Source: Shewanella seohaensis (lineage in GTDB: Bacteria > Pseudomonadota > Gammaproteobacteria > Enterobacterales > Shewanellaceae). Taken from it: 64,000 nucleotides of DNA. The stretch is taken from NCBI RefSeq assembly GCF_025449215.1, contig NZ_CP104900.1, positions 1,178,001 to 1,242,000 of the forward strand, in the 5' to 3' direction. The notes below the pieces were generated by a model. That model searched no databases. It saw only the letters and a program-made list of their open reading frames with translations, and was not told the DNA's origin. Made by a program: the position numbers and the translations under genes. This document shows, in pieces, positions 39,954 through 48,787 of the stretch. Each line of letters begins with the position of its first letter. Positions within the stretch are counted from its first letter, which is position 1.

Positions 39954-39977
39954 AAGAGAGCTTGAATAAGCTCTCTT
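39954..39977. terminator. Bidirectional terminator hairpin
   Basis: AAGAGAGCTT (39954-39963) and AAGCTCTCTT (39968-39977) are perfect complements around the loop GAAT. It lies between converging genes and can serve both, although T-runs are weak. Confidence 0.75.
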
Positions 39978-39983
39978 CTTGTC

Positions 39984-40526
39984 TCATTTAATCAACTTAA
40001 TCAGCGCCTTAAATCGGTCGCCTTGAGCTTCGTGTTGCAGTTCAAATAACAGTGATTCCACATTGGTGAGAGTGGCTCCCTTGGCGGTCATCATTTGAAT
40101 GCCCAGCTGTTTATTGTCAACGCTGCGAGAAGACACCGCATCGGCGACAAGATGCACAGAGTAGTGTTGGTCGAGCAGATCGCGGCAAGTTTGGTACACG
40201 CAGACATGGGTTTCTATCCCCGCCAGCAACACCTGCTTGCGTCGAGATTTCGTGAGTGCATTGGCAAATTCATCACAATACCAACCGCTAAAATGTTGCT
40301 TGGCAATGGGCGAGCCAGTTCTTTCGAGCAAGGTTTTTAACTCTTCGGTGGTCGAGCCTAGTTTAGCGGGCAATTGCTCGAGCCAGAGGATGGGGATTTC
40401 AAACAGCTGTGCGCCTTGGATAAGTGTACTCAACTGCTGATGAAGCTTGGCTGAGTTATCCATGATCTGAGCGAGCTTTCCCTGCACATCGACGATAACG
40501 AGTACACATTCTTCGGGTTTTAACAT
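39984..40526 (-). CDS. Isochorismatase-family cysteine hydrolase (YcaC-like)
   Basis: A 180-residue hydrolase of the isochorismatase superfamily. The catalytic triad is visible: D13 (VIVDVQGKLA), K76 (SPIAKQHFS) and C109 (GIETHVCVYQTC), with the cis-peptide motif GIETH intact. Close relatives are annotated YcaC-like, with substrate uncertain. AAGGA lies before the ATG. There are no siderophore genes nearby, so a role in isochorismate metabolism is not supported. It is monocistronic. Confidence 0.9.
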   Translation of the reverse strand: MLKPEECVLVIVDVQGKLAQIMDNSAKLHQQLSTLIQGAQLFEIPILWLEQLPAKLGSTTEELKTLLERTGSPIAKQHFSGWYCDEFANALTKSRRKQVLLAGIETHVCVYQTCRDLLDQHYSVHLVADAVSSRSVDNKQLGIQMMTAKGATLTNVESLLFELQHEAQGDRFKALIKLIK

Positions 40527-40707
40527 CGGGCGTTCCTTCTGCGCGGGTGGATAAAGGCATCGTTTAGCGATTGCTCTGCTTATTTTGTGAGTTGTGTGTT
40601 TTTTGCACTGTTAGTAAACCCTAATTGGGCAGCCTCACCAATAGGGCAAAGGTCGAATATGGCGTGCACTTAAATTGCTCACTAAAAGAGTGCGTCGCTC
40701 TCCTACT

Positions 40708-40724
40708 TGCACAAGTCTGGTGCA
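40708..40724 (+). promoter_or_regulatory. Predicted NtrC (GlnG) binding site
   Basis: TGCACAAGTCTGGTGCA matches the NtrC consensus TGCACCANNNTGGTGCA at 13 of 14 fixed positions. It lies about 100 bp upstream of the predicted glnK transcription start, the usual position for an enhancer site. Confidence 0.8.
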
Positions 40725-40787
40725 TTTTTAATCGAACTATTCCTGGCGAATATTTGTTATTTCTTTTAAATCAATAAATTAAAATTC

Positions 40788-40802
40788 TGGCCTAATGATT
40801 GA
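40788..40802 (+). promoter_or_regulatory. Candidate sigma-54 promoter of glnK-amtB
   Basis: TGGCCTAATGATTGA has the GG (-24) and TTG (-12) elements at correct spacing, but the -12 dinucleotide is GA instead of GC. With the NtrC site upstream and nitrogen genes downstream, a sigma-54 promoter is likely. Confidence 0.6.
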
Positions 40803-40850
40803 ATTATCTTGGCTACAAGTTAATAACAATCGCGTTTTTTGGAGGTCAGG

Positions 40851-41190
40851 ATGAAACTAGTCAGCGCTATCATCAAGCCATTTAAATTGGATGATGTCCA
40901 GTGAAGCTATCGCCGGTATTGGTATTGAGGGGATGACGGTGACCGAGGTTAAAGGTTTTGGCCGTCAAAAGGGGCACACGGAGTTGTACCGTGGCGCCGA
41001 GTATCAGGTGGATTTTTTGCCAAAAGTAAAACTAGAAATTGCCACTAAAGCAGAAAATCTCGACATGCTGATTGAGGCGATTACCAGTGCGGCTCATACG
41101 GGAAAAATTGGTGACGGAAAGATTTTCGTTATCGACTTAGAACATGCCATCCGTATTCGTACGGGTGAACTCGACACTGAAGCGCTATAG
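40851..41190 (+). CDS. glnK: Nitrogen regulatory protein P-II (GlnK), frame broken once
   Basis: P-II signal protein that binds AmtB and senses glutamine and 2-oxoglutarate. The start ATG 40851 follows a strong GGAGGTCAGG site. Reading begins MKLVSAIIKPFKLDDV and then stops; the remaining protein is in the next frame as EAIAGIGIEGMTVTEVKGF. Deleting one base at 40899-40902 (for example the A at 40900, giving LDDVREAIAG) makes exactly 112 residues, the family length. The uridylylation site Tyr51 is then in YRGAEYQVDF, and the C-terminal nucleotide motif IRTGE is intact. Losing a central nitrogen regulator is unlikely, so I regard this as an error in the sequence. Confidence 0.9.
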
Positions 41191-41200
41191 GGGGCGGAAG

Positions 41201-42451
41201 ATGGAAGAACTAACAAAATTAGGCGTGACAGTCTCTGAACTGCGCTTTGCACTCGACACCTTTTATTTTTTGATTTCAGGCGCTTTGGTTATGTGGATGG
41301 CGGCGGGTTTTGCCATGCTCGAAGCTGGCCTAGTACGCTCTAAAAATACCACCGAAATTTTAACTAAAAACGTGGTGTTATACGCGATTGCCTGTGTGAT
41401 GTACCTATTGGTTGGCTACAACATTATGTACGTCGACAATGCCGAAGGCGGTTGGTTGCCTTCACTCGGTACGCTGATTGGCTCACAAGCCGAAGATGCA
41501 AACCATGCCTTAGAATCTGACTTCTTCTTCCAAGTGGTGTTTGTGGCAACGGCGATGTCGATTGTCTCTGGCGCCGTGGCGGAGCGGATGAAGTTATGGG
41601 CTTTCCTGTTCTTCTCCGTGGTGATGACAGGCATTATCTACCCTGTTGAAGGCTACTGGACTTGGGGTAAAGGCTTTATCTCTAGCTTAGGTTTTGTGGA
41701 CTTTGCGGGTAGCGGTATTGTGCATATGACAGGCGCTGCGGCGGCTATCGCTGGGGTGTTATTGCTCGGTGCTCGTAAGGGCAAATACGGCCCTAACGGC
41801 CAAGTGAATCCGATTCCAGGCTCTAACCTGCCAATGGCAACCTTAGGGATGTTTATCCTGTGGATGGGCTGGTTTGGTTTCAACGGTGGCTCACAATTAA
41901 TGGTTTCAGATGCGGCCAACGCTAGCTCTGTCGCTAAAGTCTTCGTGAACACCAACACCGCGGCCGCTTTTGGTGCTATCTCTGCCCTAGTTGTGTGCAA
42001 AATGATTTGGGGTAAAGCGGACTTAACTATGATCCTCAACGGCATTCTGGCGGGCTTAGTGGCGATTACTGCCGATCCGCTGTCGCCTTCGCTGCTGATG
42101 GCTGGGGTAATTGGTGTGGTTGCTGGTGGTTTAGTGGTGTTCTCTATCGTGGGTCTGGACAGAATCAAGATCGACGACCCAGTGGGCGCGATTTCTGTGC
42201 ACGGTGTTGCGGGTTTCCTCGGTTTGATGTGTGTCCCCTTATCGAATGCCGACGCCACTATCACAGCGCAATTAACTGGCGCAGCGATTATCTTCGCATG
42301 GGTATTTAGCGCGTCGTTTGCGGTGTGGTTTGTACTGAAGATGACTATGGGCATCCGTGTTTCTGAGGAAGAAGAATATAACGGTATGGATGCATCTGAC
42401 TGTGGTATCGACGCTTACCCAGAGTTTGTGACTGTCAAAAGTGCAGGCTAA
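41201..42451 (+). CDS. amtB: Ammonium transporter AmtB
   Basis: A 416-residue inner-membrane channel with eleven predicted helices that conducts ammonium. Family marks are AGFAMLEAGLVRSKNT, the twin pore histidines in SGIVHMTGAAAA and ISVHGVAGFLG, and WMGWFGFNGGS. It begins MEELTKLG 10 nt after the glnK stop. It forms an operon with glnK, the standard arrangement by which GlnK blocks the channel when nitrogen is plentiful. A terminator follows at 42497. Confidence 0.96.
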   Translation: MEELTKLGVTVSELRFALDTFYFLISGALVMWMAAGFAMLEAGLVRSKNTTEILTKNVVLYAIACVMYLLVGYNIMYVDNAEGGWLPSLGTLIGSQAEDANHALESDFFFQVVFVATAMSIVSGAVAERMKLWAFLFFSVVMTGIIYPVEGYWTWGKGFISSLGFVDFAGSGIVHMTGAAAAIAGVLLLGARKGKYGPNGQVNPIPGSNLPMATLGMFILWMGWFGFNGGSQLMVSDAANASSVAKVFVNTNTAAAFGAISALVVCKMIWGKADLTMILNGILAGLVAITADPLSPSLLMAGVIGVVAGGLVVFSIVGLDRIKIDDPVGAISVHGVAGFLGLMCVPLSNADATITAQLTGAAIIFAWVFSASFAVWFVLKMTMGIRVSEEEEYNGMDASDCGIDAYPEFVTVKSAG

Positions 42452-42496
42452 CGGGTATTGATATCACTTGATGCCTCTAAGGGATAAGAGGATAGT

Positions 42497-42525
42497 AAAG
42501 CAGAGCCTAGTGCTCTGCTTTTTTA
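42497..42525 (+). terminator. Terminator of glnK-amtB
   Basis: AAAGCAGAGC (42497-42506) pairs perfectly with GCTCTGCTTT (42512-42521) around CTAGT, followed by TTTTAT. Confidence 0.92.
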
Positions 42526-42563
42526 TGGGTCTTCGACTGTCATGCTGATACCACAAGGAGCGA

Positions 42564-42914
42564 ATGATGCGCTTAATCTTTGATTCCACTGGACAACTCA
42601 GACGCACCTGCTTGCTTGGTGGCATTCTGAGTGCACTCATAGCCTTGCCCGCTTTGGCGGGGCAAGTCGTAGTGACCCGCTCGGATGAGCCTTTCGATGC
42701 TTTTGCCGTGCGCGATCAAGTGTTGAAAGATTATGAATGGCAGGAATCTTTGCGAAGACAGGAGCAAATTCAAATTCTGCAGGCCTTGCCACTCGGTTGT
42801 ATTGCCCAGGTAAAGCCTTACCCTTACTTCACTTGTGGTCAGGATAACTACCGCCCCTATCGTTATCAGCAGCAGGATGTGTATATCAAGGTTGACCCTC
42901 CGGCGCAGCGTTAA
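42564..42914 (+). CDS. Small exported protein of unknown function
   Basis: A 116-residue protein with a signal peptide (LLGGILSALIALPALAG). The mature 85 residues include two cysteines (LGCIAQVKPYPYFTCGQDNY) that could form a disulfide, and many aromatic residues. I do not recognise it. AAGGAG lies 6 nt before the ATG, supporting translation. It is a single-gene unit. Confidence 0.72.
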   Translation: MMRLIFDSTGQLRRTCLLGGILSALIALPALAGQVVVTRSDEPFDAFAVRDQVLKDYEWQESLRRQEQIQILQALPLGCIAQVKPYPYFTCGQDNYRPYRYQQQDVYIKVDPPAQR

Positions 42915-43032
42915 CCTTTAAGCTGCCTCAATCCTTTGTGGCAGGCCATTATTTTTTGTAACCATTTTATGACGTCTTTTTGGCCAAGTGTAATAAGCTC
43001 AAATAGGAGCCTTATGGTCTGGGGGACGTATT

Positions 43033-44220
43033 ATGATACAACTGCGCACCATCTCTAGCGGTATATTCTGCTCATTATTACTTTTACTATTATGGGGTTG
43101 TAGCTCGACTGCCCCCAAACCAAATGATGATGAGATAGATGCCCTATTGGCAGATTCGTTATTTAAATCTGTCAGCAATATTCCTAGTGTCGAGGATATT
43201 TTCAGCCTTCCGCCCTCGGTTGCAACCGATGTCCGGCGCGCCTACGACCGCTACAGCTTATCGACTAAAAACCCCGTCGCGGTGCATGAATGGTTAGCCA
43301 GTTATATCAATGCCAATCAGCTCGGCGGCCACAGCGATTTTCACTATCAAGATAATTTGACTCAAACCGCCAGCGAAACCTACGCCCAGCGCGCGGGGAA
43401 TTGTATGTCGCTGGTGGTGATGACATCGGCACTCGCGGATGTGTTTAAAATTGGCACTGAGTTTCAGGATATTGCGATTGAACCCGTATGGGACAAACAG
43501 GGCGAGTTTTATCTGATTAACGGCCATGTCAATCTACGCTTGCTACCCGCCGAGAGCGTGCACACTGTGTATGTGTCGGCCCATGCAATTCTGGTCGACT
43601 TTATGCCCGAGCGCGCCCTGCGAGGCTACAACAAAGTGCAAATCAATCGCCAGACCTTAACCAGTATGTTCTATAACAATATGGCCGCCGAATCCTTGGT
43701 CGAAGGGGATTTAGACCGCGCCTATGCGCTGATTAAAGCGGGCTTAAAATCAGGACACTTTATTCCAGCGCTCAACACCTTAGCCGTGATTTATCGCCAC
43801 AAGGGCGATGAAAAGCGGGCCGAGCAAGTCTATCGCTATGCACTCAAATATGATGCCGATGATATGACGACGCTCTATAACTTGGCGGTGATTTTAGGTG
43901 AGCAGGGCCGTTTGGAAGAGTGGGCACAGGTCAATAAAGTGCTGGAGTTAGCGCGTATTCGTAATCCTTATTACTACTACGATATGGGTGAGCAGGCCTA
44001 TGACGAGCACCAATACAGCGAGGCGCTCGCTTGGTATCAAAGGGCCGTGGATAAAGCCGATTATCGCCATGAGTTTTTCTTTGGCCTGTCACGCACCTAT
44101 TGGGCGCTGGGGGATGAAAAGCGCGCCAAACTCAATATGGAAAAAGCCATGGCTCTAAGCCGCGAAGCCACAGATAAACATCGCTATCAGGCAAAACTGC
44201 AGGCCATGCAGCAACATTAA
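43033..44220 (+). CDS. Lipoprotein with transglutaminase-like and TPR domains
   Basis: A 395-residue lipoprotein (LLLLLLWGC, Cys23). Residues ~90-190 contain a transglutaminase/cysteine-protease-like pattern: AQRAGNCMSLVVMTSALADV (Cys), NGHVNLRL (His) and VDFMPERAL (Asp). The second half is tetratricopeptide repeats (FIPALNTLAVIYRHKGDEKR; DMTTLYNLAVILGEQGRLEE; EALAWYQRAVDKADYRHEFF). The fusion occurs in many gammaproteobacteria. It may be a periplasmic protein-processing or scaffold enzyme; the substrate is unknown. GGGGGA precedes the ATG. Confidence 0.8.
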   Translation: MIQLRTISSGIFCSLLLLLLWGCSSTAPKPNDDEIDALLADSLFKSVSNIPSVEDIFSLPPSVATDVRRAYDRYSLSTKNPVAVHEWLASYINANQLGGHSDFHYQDNLTQTASETYAQRAGNCMSLVVMTSALADVFKIGTEFQDIAIEPVWDKQGEFYLINGHVNLRLLPAESVHTVYVSAHAILVDFMPERALRGYNKVQINRQTLTSMFYNNMAAESLVEGDLDRAYALIKAGLKSGHFIPALNTLAVIYRHKGDEKRAEQVYRYALKYDADDMTTLYNLAVILGEQGRLEEWAQVNKVLELARIRNPYYYYDMGEQAYDEHQYSEALAWYQRAVDKADYRHEFFFGLSRTYWALGDEKRAKLNMEKAMALSREATDKHRYQAKLQAMQQH

Positions 44221-44230
44221 TCCTTTACTC

Positions 44231-44276
44231 AACCTCCTTTGTTTGCGTTTGACTACTGGCAAAGGAGGTTTTTTAT
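44231..44276 (+). terminator. Terminator after the transglutaminase-TPR gene
   Basis: AACCTCCTTTG (44231-44241) pairs perfectly with CAAAGGAGGTT (44260-44270) over an 18-nt loop, followed by TTTTATTT. Confidence 0.87.
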
Positions 44277-44527
44277 TTCCGCTTTCACCACCGCTTGCTT
44301 CCAACCCCAACACTCGTTTGGCTTTAGTTTGCATATCACATTGAAATATTTGAATTTGTATTTTTTAAAAATATGTTAAAACAATACGTTATATTTGATT
44401 TCTTGAAATGGAGACAACTTGGTTGCATTAGCGGCGCAGACTGGATAAATTGAACTCAGTATTGCAGTTGAGATCCCCTATTGCAGCGATAAAAATAGCC
44501 TAAACACGAGAGTTGGAGCAGTAAATT
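44277..44527. promoter_or_regulatory. AT-rich promoter region of aroG
   Basis: The spacer contains a pronounced A/T tract (44338-44400). A TyrR box was looked for, but no spaced TGTAAA/TTTACA match was found. Confidence 0.4.
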
Positions 44528-45586
44528 ATGTATTACCAAAATGATGACGTTCGCATTAATGAAGTCAAAGAGTTACTTCCACCTATTGCGATTCTAGAAC
44601 GATTTCCTGCCTCCGAAAACGCTGCTGCAACTGTGTTTAACGCCCGTCAAAGCATTCATAACATTCTTGCCCGCCAAGATGATCGTTTGTTAGTGGTCAT
44701 TGGTCCTTGCTCAATTCACGATCCTAAGGCCGCATTGGAATATGGCCAGCGACTGGTTGCGCTCAGAGAACGTTATCAAGATCAGCTCGAAGTGGTGATG
44801 CGTGTTTATTTTGAAAAGCCGCGTACTACAGTGGGTTGGAAGGGGCTCATCAACGATCCTTATATGGATAACAGCTTCAAGCTGAACGATGGTTTACGTA
44901 CCGCGCGTAAACTTTTAGTCGATTTGAATGACTCTGGCATGCCTACCGCAGGTGAGTTTCTCGATATGATCACTCCGCAATATGTGGCGGATATGATGTG
45001 CTGGGGCGCGATTGGTGCGCGCACCACAGAATCGCAGGTGCACCGTGAATTAGCTTCTGGGTTATCTTGCCCTGTAGGCTTTAAAAATGGCACTGACGGC
45101 ACGATCAAGGTGGCGATTGATGCTATCGGCGCCGCGAATGCGCCGCACCACTTCTTATCGGTAACCAAATTTGGCCATTCGGCGATTGTGTCGACCAAAG
45201 GTAATCCTGATTGCCATATCATTTTGCGTGGCGGCCGTGAGCCTAATTACAGTGCCAGCCATGTTGCGCAGATCAGCGAACAACTGAAAAAGGCCAAGCT
45301 TGTCGATAACATTATGATCGACTTTAGCCATGCCAATAGCAGCAAACAATATCAACGCCAGATGGATGTCGCGAACGATGTGGCCGAGCAAGTGGCCGCG
45401 GGTAATAAGGCAATTTTCGGTGTGATGGTTGAAAGCCACTTAGTGGAAGGTCGCCAAGATCTGATTGAAGGCCAGGCGTTATGTTATGGCCAGAGTATTA
45501 CGGATGCCTGTATTGGCTGGGATGATACCGAGGGTCTGTTAGATGTGTTAAATCAGAGCGTTATTGCACGCCGCCAGCGGGTCTAA
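44528..45586 (+). CDS. aroG: DAHP synthase, AroG type
   Basis: A 352-residue 3-deoxy-7-phosphoheptulonate synthase, the first step of the shikimate pathway. Its N-terminus (MYYQNDDVRINEVKELLPP) and the motifs VVIGPCSIHDP, RVYFEKPRTTVGWKG, GARTTESQVHRELASG and MIDFSHANSSKQ match the E. coli AroG/AroF/AroH family, nearest AroG by the N-terminal sequence, so inhibition by phenylalanine is likely but not shown. GGAG lies before the ATG. It is monocistronic, with a terminator at 45603. Confidence 0.95.
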   Translation: MYYQNDDVRINEVKELLPPIAILERFPASENAAATVFNARQSIHNILARQDDRLLVVIGPCSIHDPKAALEYGQRLVALRERYQDQLEVVMRVYFEKPRTTVGWKGLINDPYMDNSFKLNDGLRTARKLLVDLNDSGMPTAGEFLDMITPQYVADMMCWGAIGARTTESQVHRELASGLSCPVGFKNGTDGTIKVAIDAIGAANAPHHFLSVTKFGHSAIVSTKGNPDCHIILRGGREPNYSASHVAQISEQLKKAKLVDNIMIDFSHANSSKQYQRQMDVANDVAEQVAAGNKAIFGVMVESHLVEGRQDLIEGQALCYGQSITDACIGWDDTEGLLDVLNQSVIARRQRV

Positions 45587-45602
45587 GTCCTGAAAAGCTC
45601 AA

Positions 45603-45636
45603 AAATAAAGGCGCTATTCTGGCGCCTTTATTTTTA
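45603..45636. terminator. Terminator shared by aroG and a small minus-strand gene
   Basis: AAATAAAGGCGC (45603-45614) and GCGCCTTTATTT (45622-45633) are perfect complements; T- and A-rich flanks on both sides allow function in both directions. Confidence 0.9.
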
Positions 45637-45813
45637 TTATTTTTTGCTCATTTCGGCTAAGTATTCGTTAGCTTTGGCCAAGCTACCAAAAGCTGCAATG
45701 AGGTTATTTCTGCCTTTGTCCTGAATTTCTGGATTGCCAGATTCGATCATCATCCACACCCAAGTTTGGATCAGTGGTAATGGCGGGTATTGAACTTTAG
45801 CGGAATCCAACAT
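45637..45813 (-). CDS. Small 58-residue soluble protein of unknown function
   Basis: ATG at 45813 is preceded by GAAGGAAGC, a good ribosome site, and the frame ends with two stops (TAATAA) next to the shared terminator. The sequence begins MLDSAKVQYPPLPLIQTWVW and ends LAKANEYLAEMSKK. It has no cysteines and one Trp-rich amphipathic stretch (TWVWMMIESG). I do not recognise the family; a short conserved Shewanella protein is the likely assignment. Confidence 0.65.
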   Translation of the reverse strand: MLDSAKVQYPPLPLIQTWVWMMIESGNPEIQDKGRNNLIAAFGSLAKANEYLAEMSKK

Positions 45814-46260
45814 AAAGCTTCCTTCGATCTTAATTTATTAGAATTATCGTTAGTGTTATCGCAGAACGAGTGCAGCACGGCATATACACACGGATCTACG
45901 GCCAGAGATTTGCAAATCCTGCTGCTAGCGATCTTAAGTCCATAGGGCATTTTGGGTAAAACCGACAAAATATTCAACAGTAGAACCCTTGATGTTAGGC
46001 CTATTTTAACGGTTACTGTTCTGATATAGCCAAGCTTGATTCAGAATTTTTTTACCTTAATATTCGCGTTGCGAACTCTCTGAGCGTAAGTCGTTAGCAT
46101 GACATTTTTATTTCGATAAGCCAGAGAGATTTTGCCAAGATGGCCGCTTTTTGTCTGTCAGAAAAATCTGATTGATTTTATTCAAACTTTCCCTGTTTGG
46201 TTTCGCCTTAACGTGCGCCATGCTGCTACAATTGAGCGACTTTGGCAAAGGTTTAGACAT
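45814..46260. other. 447-bp divergent spacer, no gene seen
   Basis: This region separates the small minus-strand gene from the ABC exporter. The only feature noted is the 12-bp palindrome GATTTGCAAATC (45907-45918), a possible operator. Confidence 0.4.
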
Positions 46261-48056
46261 ATGCGCCCAACACTGTATTTTGAAGGTCCCATCGATAAGC
46301 TCAATTGGCACGTAGTTAAGTTGCTCTGGCCTTATTTGCTCGAGTACAAGGGCCGAGTGGCATTGGCCATGTCTTGTCTTATCGTTGCTAAGCTTGCCAG
46401 CGTGGGCTTGCCCTTTATTCTTAAAGATTTAGTCGATACTTTGGATGCCAATAAGACCGCGCAGGCATTGAGTGTGCCCATCGGGTTGGTATTAGCCTAT
46501 GGCGCGGTGCGACTATTAACTGTGATCACGGGTGAAATCCGCGACACACTCTTTGGCCGTGTCACTGAGCGGGCCATTCGCCGTTTGGGCTTAGCGGTGT
46601 TCGATCACTTACATCGACTCGATTTGGATTTTCACTTAGAGCGGCGCACAGGCGGCTTGTCGAGGGATATTGAGCGCGGCACCAGTGGCGTGAGTTTCTT
46701 GATGCGCTTTATGGTGTTTAACATAGTGCCGACCCTGCTCGAAATCGCCATGGTTATTGGTATTTTCTTTTTTAATTATGGCATTGCCTTCGCCGCGATC
46801 ACTTTTACCTCAGTGATGGCCTACATCTGGTTTTCGGTGGTGGCGACAGAGTGGCGCACCGAATACGTCCGCGATGCGGCCAAGGCCGACTCACTCTCCA
46901 ACACCCGCGCCATCGACAGTCTGCTCAACTATGAAACCGTGAAGTATTTTAATAATGAAAAGTATGAATCGGATCGATATGACCAAGCTTTAGATCAATG
47001 GGAAGTGGCTAAACGTAAGAATCGTTTATCGCTATTTGCCCTCAACGGTGGGCAGGCGCTGATTATTGCGTTGGCGATGACGGCGATGATGGCGTTAGCC
47101 GCCTATAAAGTGACCAATAATGAGATGACCTTAGGTGACTTTGTATTGGTCAATGCCTTTATGATGCAGCTCTTTATGCCGCTCAACTTTTTGGGATTTG
47201 TCTACCGTGAAATCCGTGGCGCCTTAGCCAATATTGAGCGGATGTTCAGTCTGCTCGATAAGCATCCTCGTATAGTGGATAAACCCGATGCCTTAGACTT
47301 TGAGCCTAAGCGCGGCGAGCTTAGTTTTGAACATGTGAGTTTTAGCTACGATGACAGGCCCATCTTGCGCAACGTCAGCTTTAAGGTGGCGGCGGGGAAA
47401 AAGTCGCCGTCGTTGGAGATAGCGGCGCCGGAAAATCAACACTCATCAAGTTGTTGTTCCGTTTTTACGATGTGGAGCAAGGGCGCATTTTGATTGACGG
47501 GCAAGATATTCGTCACTTAACCCAAGATGCACTGCGCCGTGCTATTGCCATAGTGCCGCAGGATACTGTGTTATTTAATGATTCCTTAGTGGAGAACATT
47601 CGTTATGGCCGCCCCGATGCGACAGATGAAGAAGTGCGCCATGCCATCAAACTCGCACATTTAGAGCATTTTATCGCGTCGCTCTCCCAAGGTTGGGATA
47701 CCAAAGTGGGTGAGCGGGGCTTAAAGCTTTCGGGCGGAGAGAAACAGCGTGTGGCCATTGCGCGGGCGATTTTAAAAGGCTCCCCAGTGTTAGTGTTTGA
47801 TGAGGCCACATCCTCCCTCGATAGCCGTTCGGAACAAGCTATTCTGTCGGCACTGCGCGAGGTCGCGAAAGGGCATACCAGCTTAGTGGTGGCGCATAGG
47901 TTATCGACCATAGTCGACGCCGACCAAATCGTGGTCTTAAGCCAAGGGGAAATTGTCGAGCAGGGGAATCATCAGTCTTTACTGGCTCAGGATGGTTTAT
48001 ACGCTAAGTTGTGGCGCATACAAAATGAGCAACAGCAGCTTTCGGTAGAAGTGTAA
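46261..48056 (+). CDS. Atm1-type ABC exporter (fused permease/ATPase), frame broken once
   Basis: An ABC half-transporter related to mitochondrial Atm1 and bacterial heavy-metal/glutathione exporters. It starts MRPTLYFEGPID; six helices form the membrane domain (FNIVPTLLEIAMVIGIFFFN; LIIALAMTAMMALAAY; QLFMPLNFLGFVYREIRGA). The ATPase domain then meets a break at five A (47398-47402). Six A would give AAGKKVAVVGDSGAGKST and a 598-residue protein. Downstream motifs are LSGGEKQRVAIARAILKG, VLVFDEATSSLDS and VVAHRLSTI. As read, Walker A is out of frame, so the gene as written would be inactive. It homodimerises in the inner membrane. The substrate is unknown. Confidence 0.88.
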
Positions 48057-48138
48057 CAGCGTTGGGACAATTCAGTTTTTATTCAGGTTCGGCTCTCTAT
48101 ACTCAAATCCAAGCAAATAATGATAAGAGGTGCTTGGC

Positions 48139-48396
48139 ATGGAAAATATGGCATTAAGAGTCAATATTGAAGGCAGAGAAGAGAAAGTAAGCACAGACTG
48201 GTTTGCGATTATGGCAACCCTTAAAAAACGCGGTGTGGATTATGATTCGCTACAACGCATTCACGCAGAGTTAAATGCAGGCCTTAAAGTGACCACAAGA
48301 CGTTTAACTCTGGCAAAATTGAATCAAGAACTTGAATTAGCTGGGATTATCCGTAAAACCAATGAATATAATGCAGATATTCGTGGTGGGTATTAG
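48139..48396 (+). CDS. Small soluble protein of unknown function, 85 aa
   Basis: Starts MENMALRVNIEGREEK with GAGGTG upstream. The rest (KKRGVDYDSLQRIHAELNAG; LTLAKLNQELELAGIIRK) is helical with a weak helix-turn-helix look. I do not recognise a family. It may be a small DNA- or protein-binding factor, but nothing more can be said. Confidence 0.68.
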   Translation: MENMALRVNIEGREEKVSTDWFAIMATLKKRGVDYDSLQRIHAELNAGLKVTTRRLTLAKLNQELELAGIIRKTNEYNADIRGGY

Positions 48397-48420
48397 AGAG
48401 TATCACTGCTGAAACAAAAC

Positions 48421-48455
48421 AAGGGAATATAAGAAATTATATTCCCTTTGGTTTT
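48421..48455. terminator. Bidirectional terminator
   Basis: AAGGGAATATAA (48421-48432) and TTATATTCCCTT (48437-48448) are perfect 12-bp complements around GAAA, followed by TGGTTTTT on the plus side and a T-rich stretch on the minus side. It overlaps the stop of the minus-strand gene. Confidence 0.88.
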
Positions 48456-48643
48456 TCTGCCTTCCAACCTTCACACAACAGATTGAATTTGGTGGTCGAT
48501 TCGTCGATTCGCGTGAGCCGAATGACTTGGCCTTCACGAAAACACACTAGTTCGCCTTCGATCTCGGTCAAGCGATTACAGCTCTTACAGCTTGTGCTGG
48601 CAGTCTTACTGTCGGGCATATGGCTTACAAAGCTTGCTTTCAC
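48437..48643 (-). CDS. Small cysteine-containing protein of unknown function
   Basis: A 68-residue protein beginning with GTG, preceded by AAGGA 6 nt away. It has a CKSC pair near residue 19 and further cysteines (VCFREG, LLCEGW), suggesting a zinc ribbon or similar metal site. The family is not recognised. It lies between the convergent 85-aa gene and the FMN enzyme gene and uses the shared terminator. Confidence 0.65.
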   Translation of the reverse strand: MKASFVSHMPDSKTASTSCKSCNRLTEIEGELVCFREGQVIRLTRIDESTTKFNLLCEGWKAEKPKGI

Positions 48644-48787
48644 AGTGTTTCCTTAACTTAATATGCAGTTGTTTAATCTCATGCGTGCATCACGGATCTT
48701 ACCCCTTTTGTGATACGCATTCAAATTACCTCTTGCTAAATTAACTTTAGACTAAAGTCGTACAAAATGCATACAGAGTTAGGTTAC

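Noticed and set aside
41653-42354. Long minus-strand ORF opposite amtB (233 codons)
   Set aside because: It lies wholly within amtB, lacks any recognisable domain and reflects codon bias of the real gene.
44338-44400. TyrR or TrpR operator ahead of aroG
   Set aside because: The AT-rich tract has no acceptable TGTAAA/TTTACA or TrpR palindrome match.
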